Position numbers and translations under genes: made by a program
Shown here: piece by piece, positions 1 through 9,200 of the stretch
How the letters are laid out: each line of letters begins with the position of its first letter
How positions within the stretch are numbered: the stretch's first letter is position 1
Assembly: GCA_947573485.1 (NCBI GenBank)
Contig: CANPGB010000027.1
Location: forward strand, 1-44,382
DNA: 44,382 bases
Direction of reading: 5' to 3'
DNA from: an uncultured Porphyromonadaceae bacterium
GTDB lineage: Bacteria; Bacteroidota; Bacteroidia; Bacteroidales; Muribaculaceae
Notes under the pieces: model-generated
Told to the model about the DNA's origin: nothing
Database searches by the model: none
Seen by the model: only the letters and a program-made list of their open reading frames with translations

Positions 1-688
1 GGGCCATGGCGGTGAAAATGCCTTTGTAGCCTTCGGCGTCGGTGTTGCCGCTCTCCACGTTGGCCTCGGGCTTGAAGCCGAGGCAGAGCTCGGCGTCTTC
101 CTCGTTGCCTATGCAGACATCGACATACTTCATCAGGGGTCGCATCACGCTTTGGGCTTTCTCGCTCGTCCACAGTTTCTTGCGGAAGTTGAGGTCGACG
201 CTCACCGTTACGCCGTGGCGCTTGGCGGCCTCGCAGGCGAGGCGTGTGAGCTCGGCGGCCTTGTCGGAGATTGCGGGGGTGATACCGCTCCAGTGGAACC
301 AGTCGGCGCCCTCCATTATAGCGTCGAAGTCAAAATCTTCGGGGTCGGCTTCGGCGATTGCCGAGCCTGCGCGGTCGTAAATAACCTTCGAGGGGCGCAT
401 GGAAGCGCCTGTCTCGCAGTAATATATGCCCACGCGCTTGCCACCGCGCGCAATGTGGCGGGTGTCGACGCCGTAGCGGCGGAGAGCGTTAACGGCGGCC
501 TGTCCGATTTCGTGAGCGGGGAGCTTCGACACGAAGCATGCGTCGTGGCCGTAGTTGGCGCACGACACGGCCACGTTGGCCTCGCCGCCGCCCCAGATAA
601 CGTCGAAAGAGTCGACCTGCACGAAACGTTTGTTTCCTTCGGGCGAGAGGCGCAGCATGATCTCGCCGAGTGTTACTATCTTGCTCAT
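1..688 (-). CDS. kdgK: 2-keto-3-deoxygluconate kinase, PfkB family (3' end cut by window)
   Basis: Reading leftward from the ATG at 688, the frame stays open to the window edge, so about 229 residues are visible and the C-terminal part is missing. The start (MSKIVTLGEIMLRLSP), the WGGGEANVAVSCANYG segment and the IARGGKRVGIYYCETGASMRPSKVIYD stretch (in three blocks) are typical of KdgK-type PfkB sugar kinases. The expected reaction is ATP-dependent phosphorylation of 2-keto-3-deoxygluconate to KDPG in the cytoplasm; there is no signal peptide. It lies 2 bp downstream of kduI, with the KduD-like gene further up the same unit, which supports the KDG assignment over other PfkB substrates. The DTGA-type catalytic region lies outside the window and could not be checked. 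Confidence 0.88.
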   Translation of the reverse strand, partial: MSKIVTLGEIMLRLSPEGNKRFVQVDSFDVIWGGGEANVAVSCANYGHDACFVSKLPAHEIGQAAVNALRRYGVDTRHIARGGKRVGIYYCETGASMRPSKVIYDRAGSAIAEADPEDFDFDAIMEGADWFHWSGITPAISDKAAELTRLACEAAKRHGVTVSVDLNFRKKLWTSEKAQSVMRPLMKYVDVCIGNEEDAELCLGFKPEANVESGNTDAEGYKGIFTAMA

Positions 689-690
689 GA

Positions 691-1611
691 TTATTTCATT
701 TCGAGGTAGCCGATTTTATCCATGTCGCCATAGTCGAGGTTCTCGCCGCCCATGCCCCAGATGAACATGTAGTTTGAGGTGCCTGCAGCGGCGTGTATAC
801 TCCACTCGGGAGCCATTACTGCCTGGTGATTGTGCAGCCATATGAGTCGGTTTTCCTGTGGCTCGCCCATGAGGTGGCAAATGGCGTTGCCCTCGGGAAC
901 GTTGAAATAATAGTACACCTCAACGCGGCGGTCGTGGGTGTGAGCGGGCATGGTGTTCCACACACTGCCGGGCATAAGCTCGGTGAGACCCATCTGAAGC
1001 TGACAGGGACCTTCTTCGAGCACGTTGGCAACGATGAGCTGGTTGATGTAGCGGTCGTTGCTCTCTTCGAGCGAGCCGGCGTGCATGCGGTTGGCTTTTA
1101 TCGAGCCCTTGCGGCCGTCGATAGTTATGAGCTGGGTCTTGTAGGCCTTGTGTGCGGGAGTGGAGTTGAGGTAGAACATTGCAGGCTTGGCATCGTCTTT
1201 GCTGCGGAAGCTCACGTTTCTGTTTCCGCGGCCAACGTAGAGGGCGTCTTTGAAGCCGAGCTCGTAGTCCTTGCCGTCGACGGTAACTATGCCGTCGCCG
1301 CCGGTGTTAATAACGCCGAGTTCGCGGCGCTCAAGGAAGTATTCGGCCTTGAGCGGGTCGATGGTCTCAAGCACCACGGTCTTGCCCACGGGGATAACGC
1401 CGCCGTACACAATGCGGTCGTACATCGAGTAGGTGAGGTTGATCTTATTCTCCTCCATAACCTTGGGCATCATGAAGTGCGAGCGGAGTTGTTCGGTGTC
1501 GTAGTGCTTCACGTCGTCGGGGTGGCAGGCGCGGAGTATTGTGTAGTCGGTCTGTGCACGGCCGCAGAGGCACGAGGCCATGAAAACGGCTGCTACTATC
1601 AGTTTTTTCAT
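691..1611 (-). CDS. kduI: 5-keto-4-deoxyuronate isomerase KduI with an N-terminal signal peptide
   Basis: The 306-residue protein matches KduI along its length. The four metal ligands of the family are present as H224, H226, E231 and H273, with the same 2-5-42 spacing as E. coli KduI (H196, H198, E203, H245). The family reaction converts 5-keto-4-deoxyuronate to 3-deoxy-D-glycero-2,5-hexodiulosonate. The unusual part is the first 20 residues: MKK, a hydrophobic stretch and GRAQ, a good signal peptidase I site with Q at +1. The family domain starts directly after it ([13 protein letters not shown]). Characterised KduI proteins are cytoplasmic and lack this extension, so a periplasmic enzyme is inferred. 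MASC (C14) could alternatively be a weak lipobox. It sits 2 bp after the EIIC gene and 2 bp before kdgK. Confidence 0.92.
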   Translation of the reverse strand: MKKLIVAAVFMASCLCGRAQTDYTILRACHPDDVKHYDTEQLRSHFMMPKVMEENKINLTYSMYDRIVYGGVIPVGKTVVLETIDPLKAEYFLERRELGVINTGGDGIVTVDGKDYELGFKDALYVGRGNRNVSFRSKDDAKPAMFYLNSTPAHKAYKTQLITIDGRKGSIKANRMHAGSLEESNDRYINQLIVANVLEEGPCQLQMGLTELMPGSVWNTMPAHTHDRRVEVYYYFNVPEGNAICHLMGEPQENRLIWLHNHQAVMAPEWSIHAAAGTSNYMFIWGMGGENLDYGDMDKIGYLEMK

Positions 1612-1613
1612 TG

Positions 1614-3035
1614 TTATTCAGTTGTTTGAAGTTCTGTTGAATCTTTGGCAACCATGGCACGCTGATTGCGGATAATAAGCACGCGGTTCCACCACATCAT
1701 GCCCATGGTTATGAGCACGAGTATGCCCGAACCTATCCACTTAAGATTTTCGGTGAGTTGGAAAATAATCCATGCCAAGGGGCTGCCTGCAAAGTCGAGG
1801 CTACCGCCCGAGAAACCTTCGGGAATTGCCACGGCGGCATCGCCGGTGGCTGCGTAGACGTCTTCGGCGGCGAGGGTGAACCATGCCGAGAGGTTGGTGA
1901 CCATGTAGAGGCTCAGTATTATCACCACGAGCCCCACGATAAAGGTCTTGACAACGCTGCCGCGTGTGAAGGGGAGCACAAGGGGGAAGACGTAGAACAT
2001 GCCTGCGAGCGAGGCCAGCGGCAGGAACTCGTTGCCCGGCATAACAACGGCAAGGAAGAGTGTGACGGGGATTAGCAGCAGCGACACCACAAGCGTTGTG
2101 GGGTGGCCGATGACAAGAGCCGGACTCATGCCTATGTTGAGGCCGTCGGCGCCCTTGAATTTGCGGGCTATGAGCTTGCGGGTGGCCTCTGAAATGGGTT
2201 TGAGACCCTCGATGAAGAGCACGGTGACGCGGGGTATCAACTCCATGACGGCGCCCATTTTTATGCCGAGGCCGAGAATATAGGGAATCTTGTCGATAAT
2301 CTCACCCCACGATTTGCAGGTGAGGCAGCCAATGCCTATACCCACGATAACGCCGAGGAAAAGAGGCTCGCCGAGGAGGCCGAATTTCTTCTTTAGCCCT
2401 TCGGCGTCGATTTCGAGGCGCTCCATGCCGGGCACTTTGTCGAGGCCTTTTGTTATAGCCCAGGCAAAGGGCACGAAGCCCGCGCAGAAAGGCTGCGGAA
2501 TCGAAATTCCGGCCATGCCGTCGTAGTAGTCCTGAAATTTCTTGGCGGTCATGTCGGCTAATATCAGGGTGATGATGTAGCAGACAATGGCTGCGAAGAA
2601 GCCCCAGGCGAGCGAACCCGACGCAAAGTAGACCACGGCGCCTATGAAGGCGAAATGCCAGTAGTTCCAGAGGTCGATGTTCACCGTGCGGGTGGTGCGC
2701 GTAACGAGCATGAGGATATTCACGCCCAGGCAGACGGGTATGATGAGGGCTCCCACGGCGGTGTTGTAGGCCACGGCGGCAGCGGCGGGCCAACCCATGT
2801 CGAACACCTTGAGCTGCAGGCCGTAGATGTCGACCACTGTGTTGAGCGCGGGGCCGAGCGCCGAGGTCAGGAGCGCCGTGACTATGGAGAGGCCTATGAA
2901 GCCCACGCCCACTTTAAGACCCGATTTGAGAGCCTCGCCGGCCTTGATGCCGATGCAGACACCGAGCACGGTGAATATCACCGGCATCATTACGGCCGCG
3001 CCGAGACCTATTATATACTTGAATACTTCTTCCAT
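1614..3035 (-). CDS. Orphan PTS galactitol-type EIIC (GatC-family) permease
   Basis: The 473-residue integral membrane protein has about ten or more hydrophobic segments. Its architecture and sequence ([19 protein letters not shown] near the start; [16 protein letters not shown] and [15 protein letters not shown] later) are those of the EIIC-GatC family, elevator-type sugar or polyol carriers. The ATG at 3035 was chosen because it overlaps the stop of the preceding gene by one base (TAATG); the frame is open further upstream but that would overlap the neighbour by over 100 bp. No EIIA, EIIB, EI or HPr gene is visible nearby, and PTS sugar uptake is rare in Bacteroidales. Lying between kduD/DUF4861 and kduI/kdgK, it is inferred to import an unsaturated or keto-deoxy uronate, probably without phosphorylation. 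Confidence 0.85.
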   Translation of the reverse strand: MEEVFKYIIGLGAAVMMPVIFTVLGVCIGIKAGEALKSGLKVGVGFIGLSIVTALLTSALGPALNTVVDIYGLQLKVFDMGWPAAAAVAYNTAVGALIIPVCLGVNILMLVTRTTRTVNIDLWNYWHFAFIGAVVYFASGSLAWGFFAAIVCYIITLILADMTAKKFQDYYDGMAGISIPQPFCAGFVPFAWAITKGLDKVPGMERLEIDAEGLKKKFGLLGEPLFLGVIVGIGIGCLTCKSWGEIIDKIPYILGLGIKMGAVMELIPRVTVLFIEGLKPISEATRKLIARKFKGADGLNIGMSPALVIGHPTTLVVSLLLIPVTLFLAVVMPGNEFLPLASLAGMFYVFPLVLPFTRGSVVKTFIVGLVVIILSLYMVTNLSAWFTLAAEDVYAATGDAAVAIPEGFSGGSLDFAGSPLAWIIFQLTENLKWIGSGILVLITMGMMWWNRVLIIRNQRAMVAKDSTELQTTE

Positions 3036-4177
3036 TAGTCTACAGTGATTGTTAAGGGTTGGCTGCGGCGGGCGGCGAAGTCGGCCAGGGCTGCCTGCCA
3101 CGCTTCCATATCGGGTACGAAGCCTTTCGACCACGACGCTCCCCACCAATAGGTGAAGGCATCGCCCGGCTCATAGTTCGCCGGGGCTGCGATATGGCCG
3201 CAGGCATCGGCAACGGCTTCGGCAAAAGGCAGGTAGAGCAGGGTATCGGAAGCGGGCGATACGAGTCCTGTGAATATGATGCCGTTGTCGCCGCCGGGGT
3301 TCTGCGTGAGGTCGGCGTAGGCCATGGTTCCGGCTTCCGGATTGAGAACGTAAGCCTCGGGATTGGATTCATGCACCACAATGCCGGGCATTATTGTGCG
3401 GGCGCCCGAGAGGCCGCTGTAGCTCACTGTGGTGCGGTTGAGGAAGTCGCCCTTGTCGAGGCTTATAACGCGGGTTTCAACCACGACTGTGTCGGTGTCG
3501 ACTGTCAGAGGAGCGTAGGTGAGACGCACGCAGAAGCGCAGCGGGCCGTTGTCGAGAATCTCATAATCGGCGAAGCAGTAGGGGTAGACGATGTTGGAGG
3601 CGCTGTCGAGCAGGGCTGCCGTTCCCGCTCCGAGAGTGGGACCTACGGCATAAACGTCCATGCCCTCGCCGTGGTCTTCGTGGAAAGAGATGCCACGATT
3701 GATGTGGTCGTAATAGCGTTTATTGACCACGGGCTGTGACACCGACTTTGTCCATACATCGTAGCCGAAAGCGCGCTCGCCGGTGCGCTGGAGTGCAGGG
3801 CCGTAGGCGCGGTAAGCTCCGAGGTCGTTCTCCCATGCCATGTCGTCGAGCCGTTCGGGCACGAGGCGACCGCACACGAGTGTATCGACGGGTGCAGGCG
3901 TGCCTTCCTTCAGGGTATAGCGCGATTCTGCCCCTGCTTTTACCGTGGCGGGGAAAATAATCTTGCCCTCGTGCGTGAGCTGGTAGGGAAGCTCGCTCCC
4001 CTCGGCGTCAAGAATTATGAATGAGCCGGGTGTGAGGCCTTTGAGAGCGGCTGTGTCTACCTCCACAATCTCGGCCTTGCGGTCGATGTCGGAACTGTTG
4101 CGCACGGTAATGGTGTGCCCTCCCGTGCAGGCGGCACAGGAGAGCAACACTATTGCATTTAAGAGGTGGCGTGTCAT
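3035..4177 (-). CDS. DUF4861 family lipoprotein
   Basis: This 380-residue protein starts with a short lipoprotein-type signal (hydrophobic run then LLSCAAC; C14 or C17 could be lipidated). The remainder looks like the DUF4861 family: TITVRNSSDIDRKAEIVEV near the N-terminus, a central DHINRGISFHEDHGEGMDVY segment rich in His, Asp and Glu, and a C-terminal FTYWWGASWSKG motif. Members occur in Bacteroidetes loci for uronic-acid polysaccharides; no activity is assigned here. It overlaps kduD upstream and the EIIC gene downstream by one base each (TAATG), so translation is probably coupled. Its place between KduD and the permease suggests a role in handling the uronate product in the periplasm, for example as an epimerase- or lyase-like beta-sandwich enzyme. 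This is inference. Confidence 0.7.
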   Translation of the reverse strand: MTRHLLNAIVLLSCAACTGGHTITVRNSSDIDRKAEIVEVDTAALKGLTPGSFIILDAEGSELPYQLTHEGKIIFPATVKAGAESRYTLKEGTPAPVDTLVCGRLVPERLDDMAWENDLGAYRAYGPALQRTGERAFGYDVWTKSVSQPVVNKRYYDHINRGISFHEDHGEGMDVYAVGPTLGAGTAALLDSASNIVYPYCFADYEILDNGPLRFCVRLTYAPLTVDTDTVVVETRVISLDKGDFLNRTTVSYSGLSGARTIMPGIVVHESNPEAYVLNPEAGTMAYADLTQNPGGDNGIIFTGLVSPASDTLLYLPFAEAVADACGHIAAPANYEPGDAFTYWWGASWSKGFVPDMEAWQAALADFAARRSQPLTITVD

Positions 4178-4974
4178 TATTGGGGCTGCTTACCGATGTA
4201 CGCGAGTATGCCGCCGTCGACGTAGAGCACGTGGCCGTTGACGAAGTTGGAGGCGTCGGAGGCAAGGAAAACTGCCGGGCCCATGAGATCCTCGGGAGTT
4301 CCCCAGCGGCCTGCCGGTGTCTTGGCGATGATAAACTGGTCGAAGGGGTGACGCGAGCCGTCGGGCTGGATTTCGCGCAGAGGAGCTGTCTGGGGTGTGG
4401 CGATGTAACCCGGGCCAATGCCGTTGCACTGGATGTTGTGCTCGCCATACTCCGAGCAGATGTTGCGGGTGAGCATTTTGAGACCACCCTTGGCGGCAGC
4501 GTAGGCGCTCACGGTCTCGCGGCCGAGCTCGCTCATCATAGAGCAGATGTTTATGATTTTGCCGTGCCCTTTCTTAATCATGCCGGGGATAACGGCTTTG
4601 GCGCAGATGAACGGTGCCACGAGGTCGATGTCGACAACCTTGCGGAACTCCTCGGCTGCCATTTCGTGCATGGGTATGCGCTTGATGATGCCGGCGTTGT
4701 TCACCAGGATGTCGACGCCGCCCATGTTCTTTTCGATGTCGGCTATCATAGCCTTCACGCCGGGCTCGTCGGTAACGTCGCAGAAATATCCTTTGGCGTC
4801 GATACCTGCTTCCTTATAGTTTGCGGCTCCCATTTCGAGAGCTTCGTCGGTGTTTGCGCAATATACGATGCGGGCGCCTGCGGCGTGGAAAGCTTTGGCA
4901 ATGGCGAAACCGATGCCATAGACTGCGCCTGTTACGAGGGCCACTTTTCCTTCGAGTGAAAATTGATTGGTCAT
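4177..4974 (-). CDS. kduD: KduD-like short-chain dehydrogenase (2-dehydro-3-deoxy-D-gluconate 5-dehydrogenase)
   Basis: The 265-residue protein is a classical SDR. It has the nucleotide motif TGAVYGIG at 15-22, NNAG at 92-95, and the catalytic S145, Y158 and K162 (YxxxK). There is no signal peptide, so it acts in the cytoplasm. Within the SDR superfamily it most resembles the gluconate 5-dehydrogenase/KduD group. With kduI and kdgK in the same unit, the likely reaction is NAD(P)H-dependent reduction of 3-deoxy-D-glycero-2,5-hexodiulosonate to 2-keto-3-deoxygluconate. The stop overlaps the next start by one base, and the gap to the upstream BNR_4 gene is 18 bp. Substrate is inferred from context; SDRs cannot be assigned by motifs alone. 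Confidence 0.85.
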   Translation of the reverse strand: MTNQFSLEGKVALVTGAVYGIGFAIAKAFHAAGARIVYCANTDEALEMGAANYKEAGIDAKGYFCDVTDEPGVKAMIADIEKNMGGVDILVNNAGIIKRIPMHEMAAEEFRKVVDIDLVAPFICAKAVIPGMIKKGHGKIINICSMMSELGRETVSAYAAAKGGLKMLTRNICSEYGEHNIQCNGIGPGYIATPQTAPLREIQPDGSRHPFDQFIIAKTPAGRWGTPEDLMGPAVFLASDASNFVNGHVLYVDGGILAYIGKQPQ

Positions 4975-4992
4975 GATTGTGTTGTATTTAGG

Positions 4993-6297
4993 TTAAATGT
5001 TAGCTTCGAGTACGTAGACGGGAGTAGCGTTGATGTCGACGGTTTTCTCGCCGTCGCCCTGCGCTGTTCTCTGTACGAATATATTGAGTTTGGAGTCGCG
5101 TCGCCAGAGGTCGCTGTCGAGAGTCGGTTCCCAGGCATCGACGTCGAGGTCGGCAAGGTCGGTCACGCTCCATGCGCCTTCGGGACCTGTGGTTGTGGAG
5201 GCCATTGATACCTTTGAGCCGCGTTCGGCGTCGCGGAAGATTACGCCGATGAAATCTTTGTCGGCCACAACGCGCGGTCGCGATATGGGAATCATCTTTG
5301 TGCCGCCGCCCGAGAGCGAGAAGGGTGTGGTTCGCTCCGAAATGGCGCGGTCGTTCCAGCGGCTGCCGTCGTGCCACACTATGCGGTACTGGGGCACGGT
5401 GGAGGCCGAGTCACGCCAATAGGTTACTATATAAGGCCGCGAATCTTTGTCGGCGGTCATGGAGGTTTGGTTTATGAGCTCGGAGTTCTGCGGGATAAGG
5501 CGTGCATACTCGGCGTTGGCAGCGGTGATTGGCAGCGTGTAGGGCGTGCCGTCGGAGCGGAGCCATGTGACACCGCCGTCGGTCGACTTGGCATAGCACA
5601 GGTCGTGGTTGGTCTCCACGAGCCATGTCTCGCGCCATACCCAAGAGAGATGTATCACATCGTTGGCGTCGACGTATAGCTGCCAGTAGGGGCTGCGCTC
5701 GTTCTCGCCGTCGAGGAGATTATCCTGCACGCGCTGCCAGCGGCGTGTGGCGGCATCGTAGCGGTTGATAGCCATGTTTCCGCGGCCTGAAGCCCCCGAG
5801 CGGTACACGAAGAGGAGGTCGCCGTTGGAGAGGCTGTAGAACTCGGGGTAAGTCACGTTGTCCTCGTCGAGGCCCGTCATGCTTTGCATGGGGCCGAGTT
5901 CGAGCAACCCCGGCGCTACAGCAGTGGCATAGCGCAGCGGGTGGCCGTGGTGGTCGAAAGATGCGTGGAGGAGGCCGTTGCCGTCGATGCCTATGCTTAT
6001 CACATTGTGAGCGTCGGCCACATTGCCCTTGTACTGCGTGCGGTGCAGCTGCCACTCGCGGCTGCCGTGGGCGCGCTTACCGAGGGTCACATAGCCCACG
6101 CTGTCGTAGTAGGCAATATACTGCGTGTCGCCGCGGGTAACGAGAGGCGAGGTGCGGAACACCGCCGTATTGACCGAGGTCTTGCTGTAGCCCGGGCCTA
6201 CCTCAATAAGCTCGGAAGTACGTGTTCCCGTGCAGTGCCAGCATAGAAATGCCGACACCGCAGGGAGCAGTATTTTTGAAAATAATGAGGGTTTCAT
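4993..6297 (-). CDS. BNR_4-type seven-bladed beta-propeller protein, candidate glucuronate lyase or alpha-L-rhamnosidase
   Basis: A 434-residue protein with an N-terminal signal (hydrophobic 8-20), then BNR-like repeats. The block H97-N98, D105, H111, H117 and H119-P-L-R-Y matches the conserved HN..D..G..H..H..PL.Y block of the BNR_4 group. That group contains ulvan lyases (PL24/PL25), GH145 alpha-L-rhamnosidases and L-rhamnose-alpha-1,4-glucuronate lyases (PL42). In this locus, which has GH105, KduI, KduD and KdgK but no other recognisable lyase, a lyase that produces a 4,5-unsaturated glucuronyl end is the simplest reading. A rhamnosidase is the main alternative. No sulfatase is present, which argues against ulvan. 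The start ATG overlaps the upstream stop by one base (TGATG). Family placement is fairly secure; activity is not. Confidence 0.75.
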   Translation of the reverse strand: MKPSLFSKILLPAVSAFLCWHCTGTRTSELIEVGPGYSKTSVNTAVFRTSPLVTRGDTQYIAYYDSVGYVTLGKRAHGSREWQLHRTQYKGNVADAHNVISIGIDGNGLLHASFDHHGHPLRYATAVAPGLLELGPMQSMTGLDEDNVTYPEFYSLSNGDLLFVYRSGASGRGNMAINRYDAATRRWQRVQDNLLDGENERSPYWQLYVDANDVIHLSWVWRETWLVETNHDLCYAKSTDGGVTWLRSDGTPYTLPITAANAEYARLIPQNSELINQTSMTADKDSRPYIVTYWRDSASTVPQYRIVWHDGSRWNDRAISERTTPFSLSGGGTKMIPISRPRVVADKDFIGVIFRDAERGSKVSMASTTTGPEGAWSVTDLADLDVDAWEPTLDSDLWRRDSKLNIFVQRTAQGDGEKTVDINATPVYVLEANI

Positions 6298-9200
6298 CAG
6301 AATTTGAACTTGTCGCCTTTGACGTAAACCTTGAAGTCTTTGACAGCGCCCGGCACCTCGGCTTCCATGCGGGGGAGGTATTCGAGGCCGCTGAGGGTGT
6401 GCTCGGCACCGAGGTCGAGAACGAGGCTGTGGGGATAGGGGGCATCGGCGCCTGTCGACCAGAATGTTGACTCCTGGAGGTCGTAGATTTTGTCGGCTGC
6501 GCGGTTTACGCCCTCAACATCTTCGGCATCGGCATAAAGCACCGTCCAGGGCTCGCGCGATATGCGTTTGCCGTCGGCATCGAGGAGGTAGAACTCGGCA
6601 ATGGCAGCGTTCTTGCCGCCGTCGATGGCGTTGAGGAACTCGAGAGCCACGTAGCGGCCTGTTGCCTCGGCGGGGAACTCAACCTTCTGCCAGCCGTTGC
6701 CGGGAGCAAAGCTGCCGGCCATTACGGCTTTCTCGCCCGAGAGGTCGAGGTTTTGGCCTTCTTCGCGGTGTGTGAGGGGGCGGGGAGTCTGAAGCTTGTC
6801 GATAACGTGCTTTGCGAGGCCTTCGCTGCGGGCTTCCTTGGGGCCTACGATGTCGAACACAAGAATTTCGTTCTCGCCTTTGCGCAGCCAGCAGCCGGGG
6901 AGGTAGAGCGTCTGCTGCGGACCGATTTCCCAGAAGCGGCCGAGGGCGTGGCCGTTGACATAGACGAGTCCTTTACCCCAGCTTTCCATGTTTATGAAAG
7001 TGTCGGCGGGACGCTTTACGTTGAATTTGGTGCGGTAGACACCGGCAGGGAGGCGTCCGGCCTCGTCTTTGGTGGCGTCGGCGAGCGGGCTGAAAGTCAT
7101 GCTTTCGTAGAACGATTCCTCGTCGGGCAGATTGAACACCTCCCAGTTGCGGAGCTCGGTGTTGAACGCGTAGCCGTCTTTATCAACGGTTACAGTAACA
7201 TTGTCGGTGATGCCTTTGAAGTCTTTTATGGCGCGGCCGAAGTTTATGCGGCCCATGGCTTCAACGAGGATGTCGAGCACGGCACCGGCCTTGACGGCGG
7301 GAATCTTGAGGCTCTTCTCGCCGAGGCGACGGTCGAGTTTGCCTATGTATTTGCCGTCGATGAAAATCTGTGCGAAGTCGTGAGGCTCGTTCACGGTGAG
7401 CAGGGCGGGGGCGTCGAGGGCGGGGAGGGTAGTGCGGTAGAGGATGCTGCCGAAGCCCTGGTCGTATTCCTCCATGGTGCGGATTTTCTTATCGCGCTTA
7501 GGAGCGGGAAGATTGGCGAAAAGAGGTGCGAACTCAGTGAAAGAGAACTCCTTGACAGCCGTGGTGGGAATGGCCTTGGGAATCTCGGGGAGTTTGCCGG
7601 GAGCGTACTTGGCAAGGGCGGCACGGAGGGCGTGATACTTGGGTGTGGCTTCGCCCGACTCGCTCACGGGAGCGTCGTAGTCATACGAGGTTACGTCGGG
7701 TGCGAAACCGGGCGAGTTGGCGCCTGCCCAGTGGCCCCAGTTGGTACCGCCGTGAGTCATGTAGAGGCTGAAAGATATGCCTTTGTCGAGCATTTCGGTG
7801 AGGCCTTCGATCATATCGGCGGCGGGGCGTGTCTCGTGGTTGCCACCCCACTTGTCGAACCAACCGCTCCAGAACTCAGAGCACATAAGGGGAGTGTTGG
7901 GGCGCTCGCGGCGCAGCCCTTCAAACTGCTGGTCGATGTTGGCGCCGGTGCCGAAGTTCACGGTCCAAATGAGATCGTCGAGACCGTTGTTGAGGAAGTT
8001 CGACGACCAGTCGCACTGGAAGAGAGTGACATCGTTGCCGAAGTTCTCGCGGAGCATGTCGCGTATGTTGCCCACGTACTCTTTATTGGTGCCGTAGGAG
8101 CCATATTCGTTCTCTACCTGCACCATGATGATAGGACCGCCGTCGGCCACGGTGAGGCCTTCGACCTCTTTGGCCACGGCTTTCTGGAATTTATCCACGC
8201 GTTCGAGGAAGTAGGGATCGTTCTCGCGGAGCTTGATGTCTTTTTTCTTGAGGAGCCACCAGGGCAGGCCGCCCATTTCCCACTCCGCGCACACATAGGG
8301 GCCCGGGCGGAGAATAACGTACATGTCGTTTTTCTTGCACAGGCGGATAAACTCGGCAAGGTCTTTCTGACCCTCGAAATCGAAGTTGTCGGGCGTAGCC
8401 TCGTGGTTGTTCCAAAACACGTAGAGACATATGGTGTTCATGCCCAGTGCTTTGCACATCTGTATGCGGTGCTCCCAATATTCGCGGGGGATGCGGGGGT
8501 AGTGGAGTTCGGCAGCTTTGACAACGAAGGGCTCGCCGTTGAGCAGGAAGGTGCCGTTACCGGCCTCGAAGCGGCCTTTGTCTTTGAACACGTCCATGCC
8601 CCAGCTCTCGCGCCAGGGTATGCTTATGCTGTCGCCGTTGAACTCTATGGGCAGCCACACGTAGCGGGAGTCCTCGAGGTCGGTCTTGTTCCAGCGGTCG
8701 AACATTGCCACATAGGCATCGTCCTTGCCGTGGATAGGCTGCACGTAGGTGCTCTGGGCGTAGAAAGTCTTGTCGGCGTCGGTGCCGGTGCAGGGGTTGC
8801 CGAGGTTAGTCCATGTACCCATTATCGAGTCGGCCACGGCGAGCCCGGCCTGGTTGGGGTCCCAGCCTGAGCAGCCCGAGGTGAGCACATAGTATTTGCC
8901 ATTGTGCTTGAATACGGCGGGTGCCTCGCGTGCCTCCCCTATGAAATTGCGGGTGTATCGGCCCGTGGGGCGCATGTAGTCGTCGGTAAGCTCGGCGATG
9001 TACATGGTCTGGTTGTTCTCCGAAGAGTAGAACTGATATGCCTTGCCGTCGTCATCGACAAATACCGTCTGGTCGCGGCTCATGGCGTTGTTGGGGCGGA
9101 AGCTGCCAACGTATGTGAAGGGGCCTGTGGGGCTGTCGCTTACGGCAACACCAGCAGCGGCCTTGCTGTAGTCGGCGCTCTCGGCGTGCACCCACATCAC

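Noticed and set aside
152-1629. Long rightward frames opposite kdgK and kduI
   Set aside because: They mirror genuine GC-rich genes on the other strand, have no recognisable domain or signal, and are interrupted where the real genes change frame.
6753-8870. A 705-codon rightward frame inside the GH43-GH35 gene
   Set aside because: It is antisense to the fully recognisable GH43-GH35 protein; its composition (Val/Ala/Glu/His-rich) is that expected from the reverse strand of such codons.
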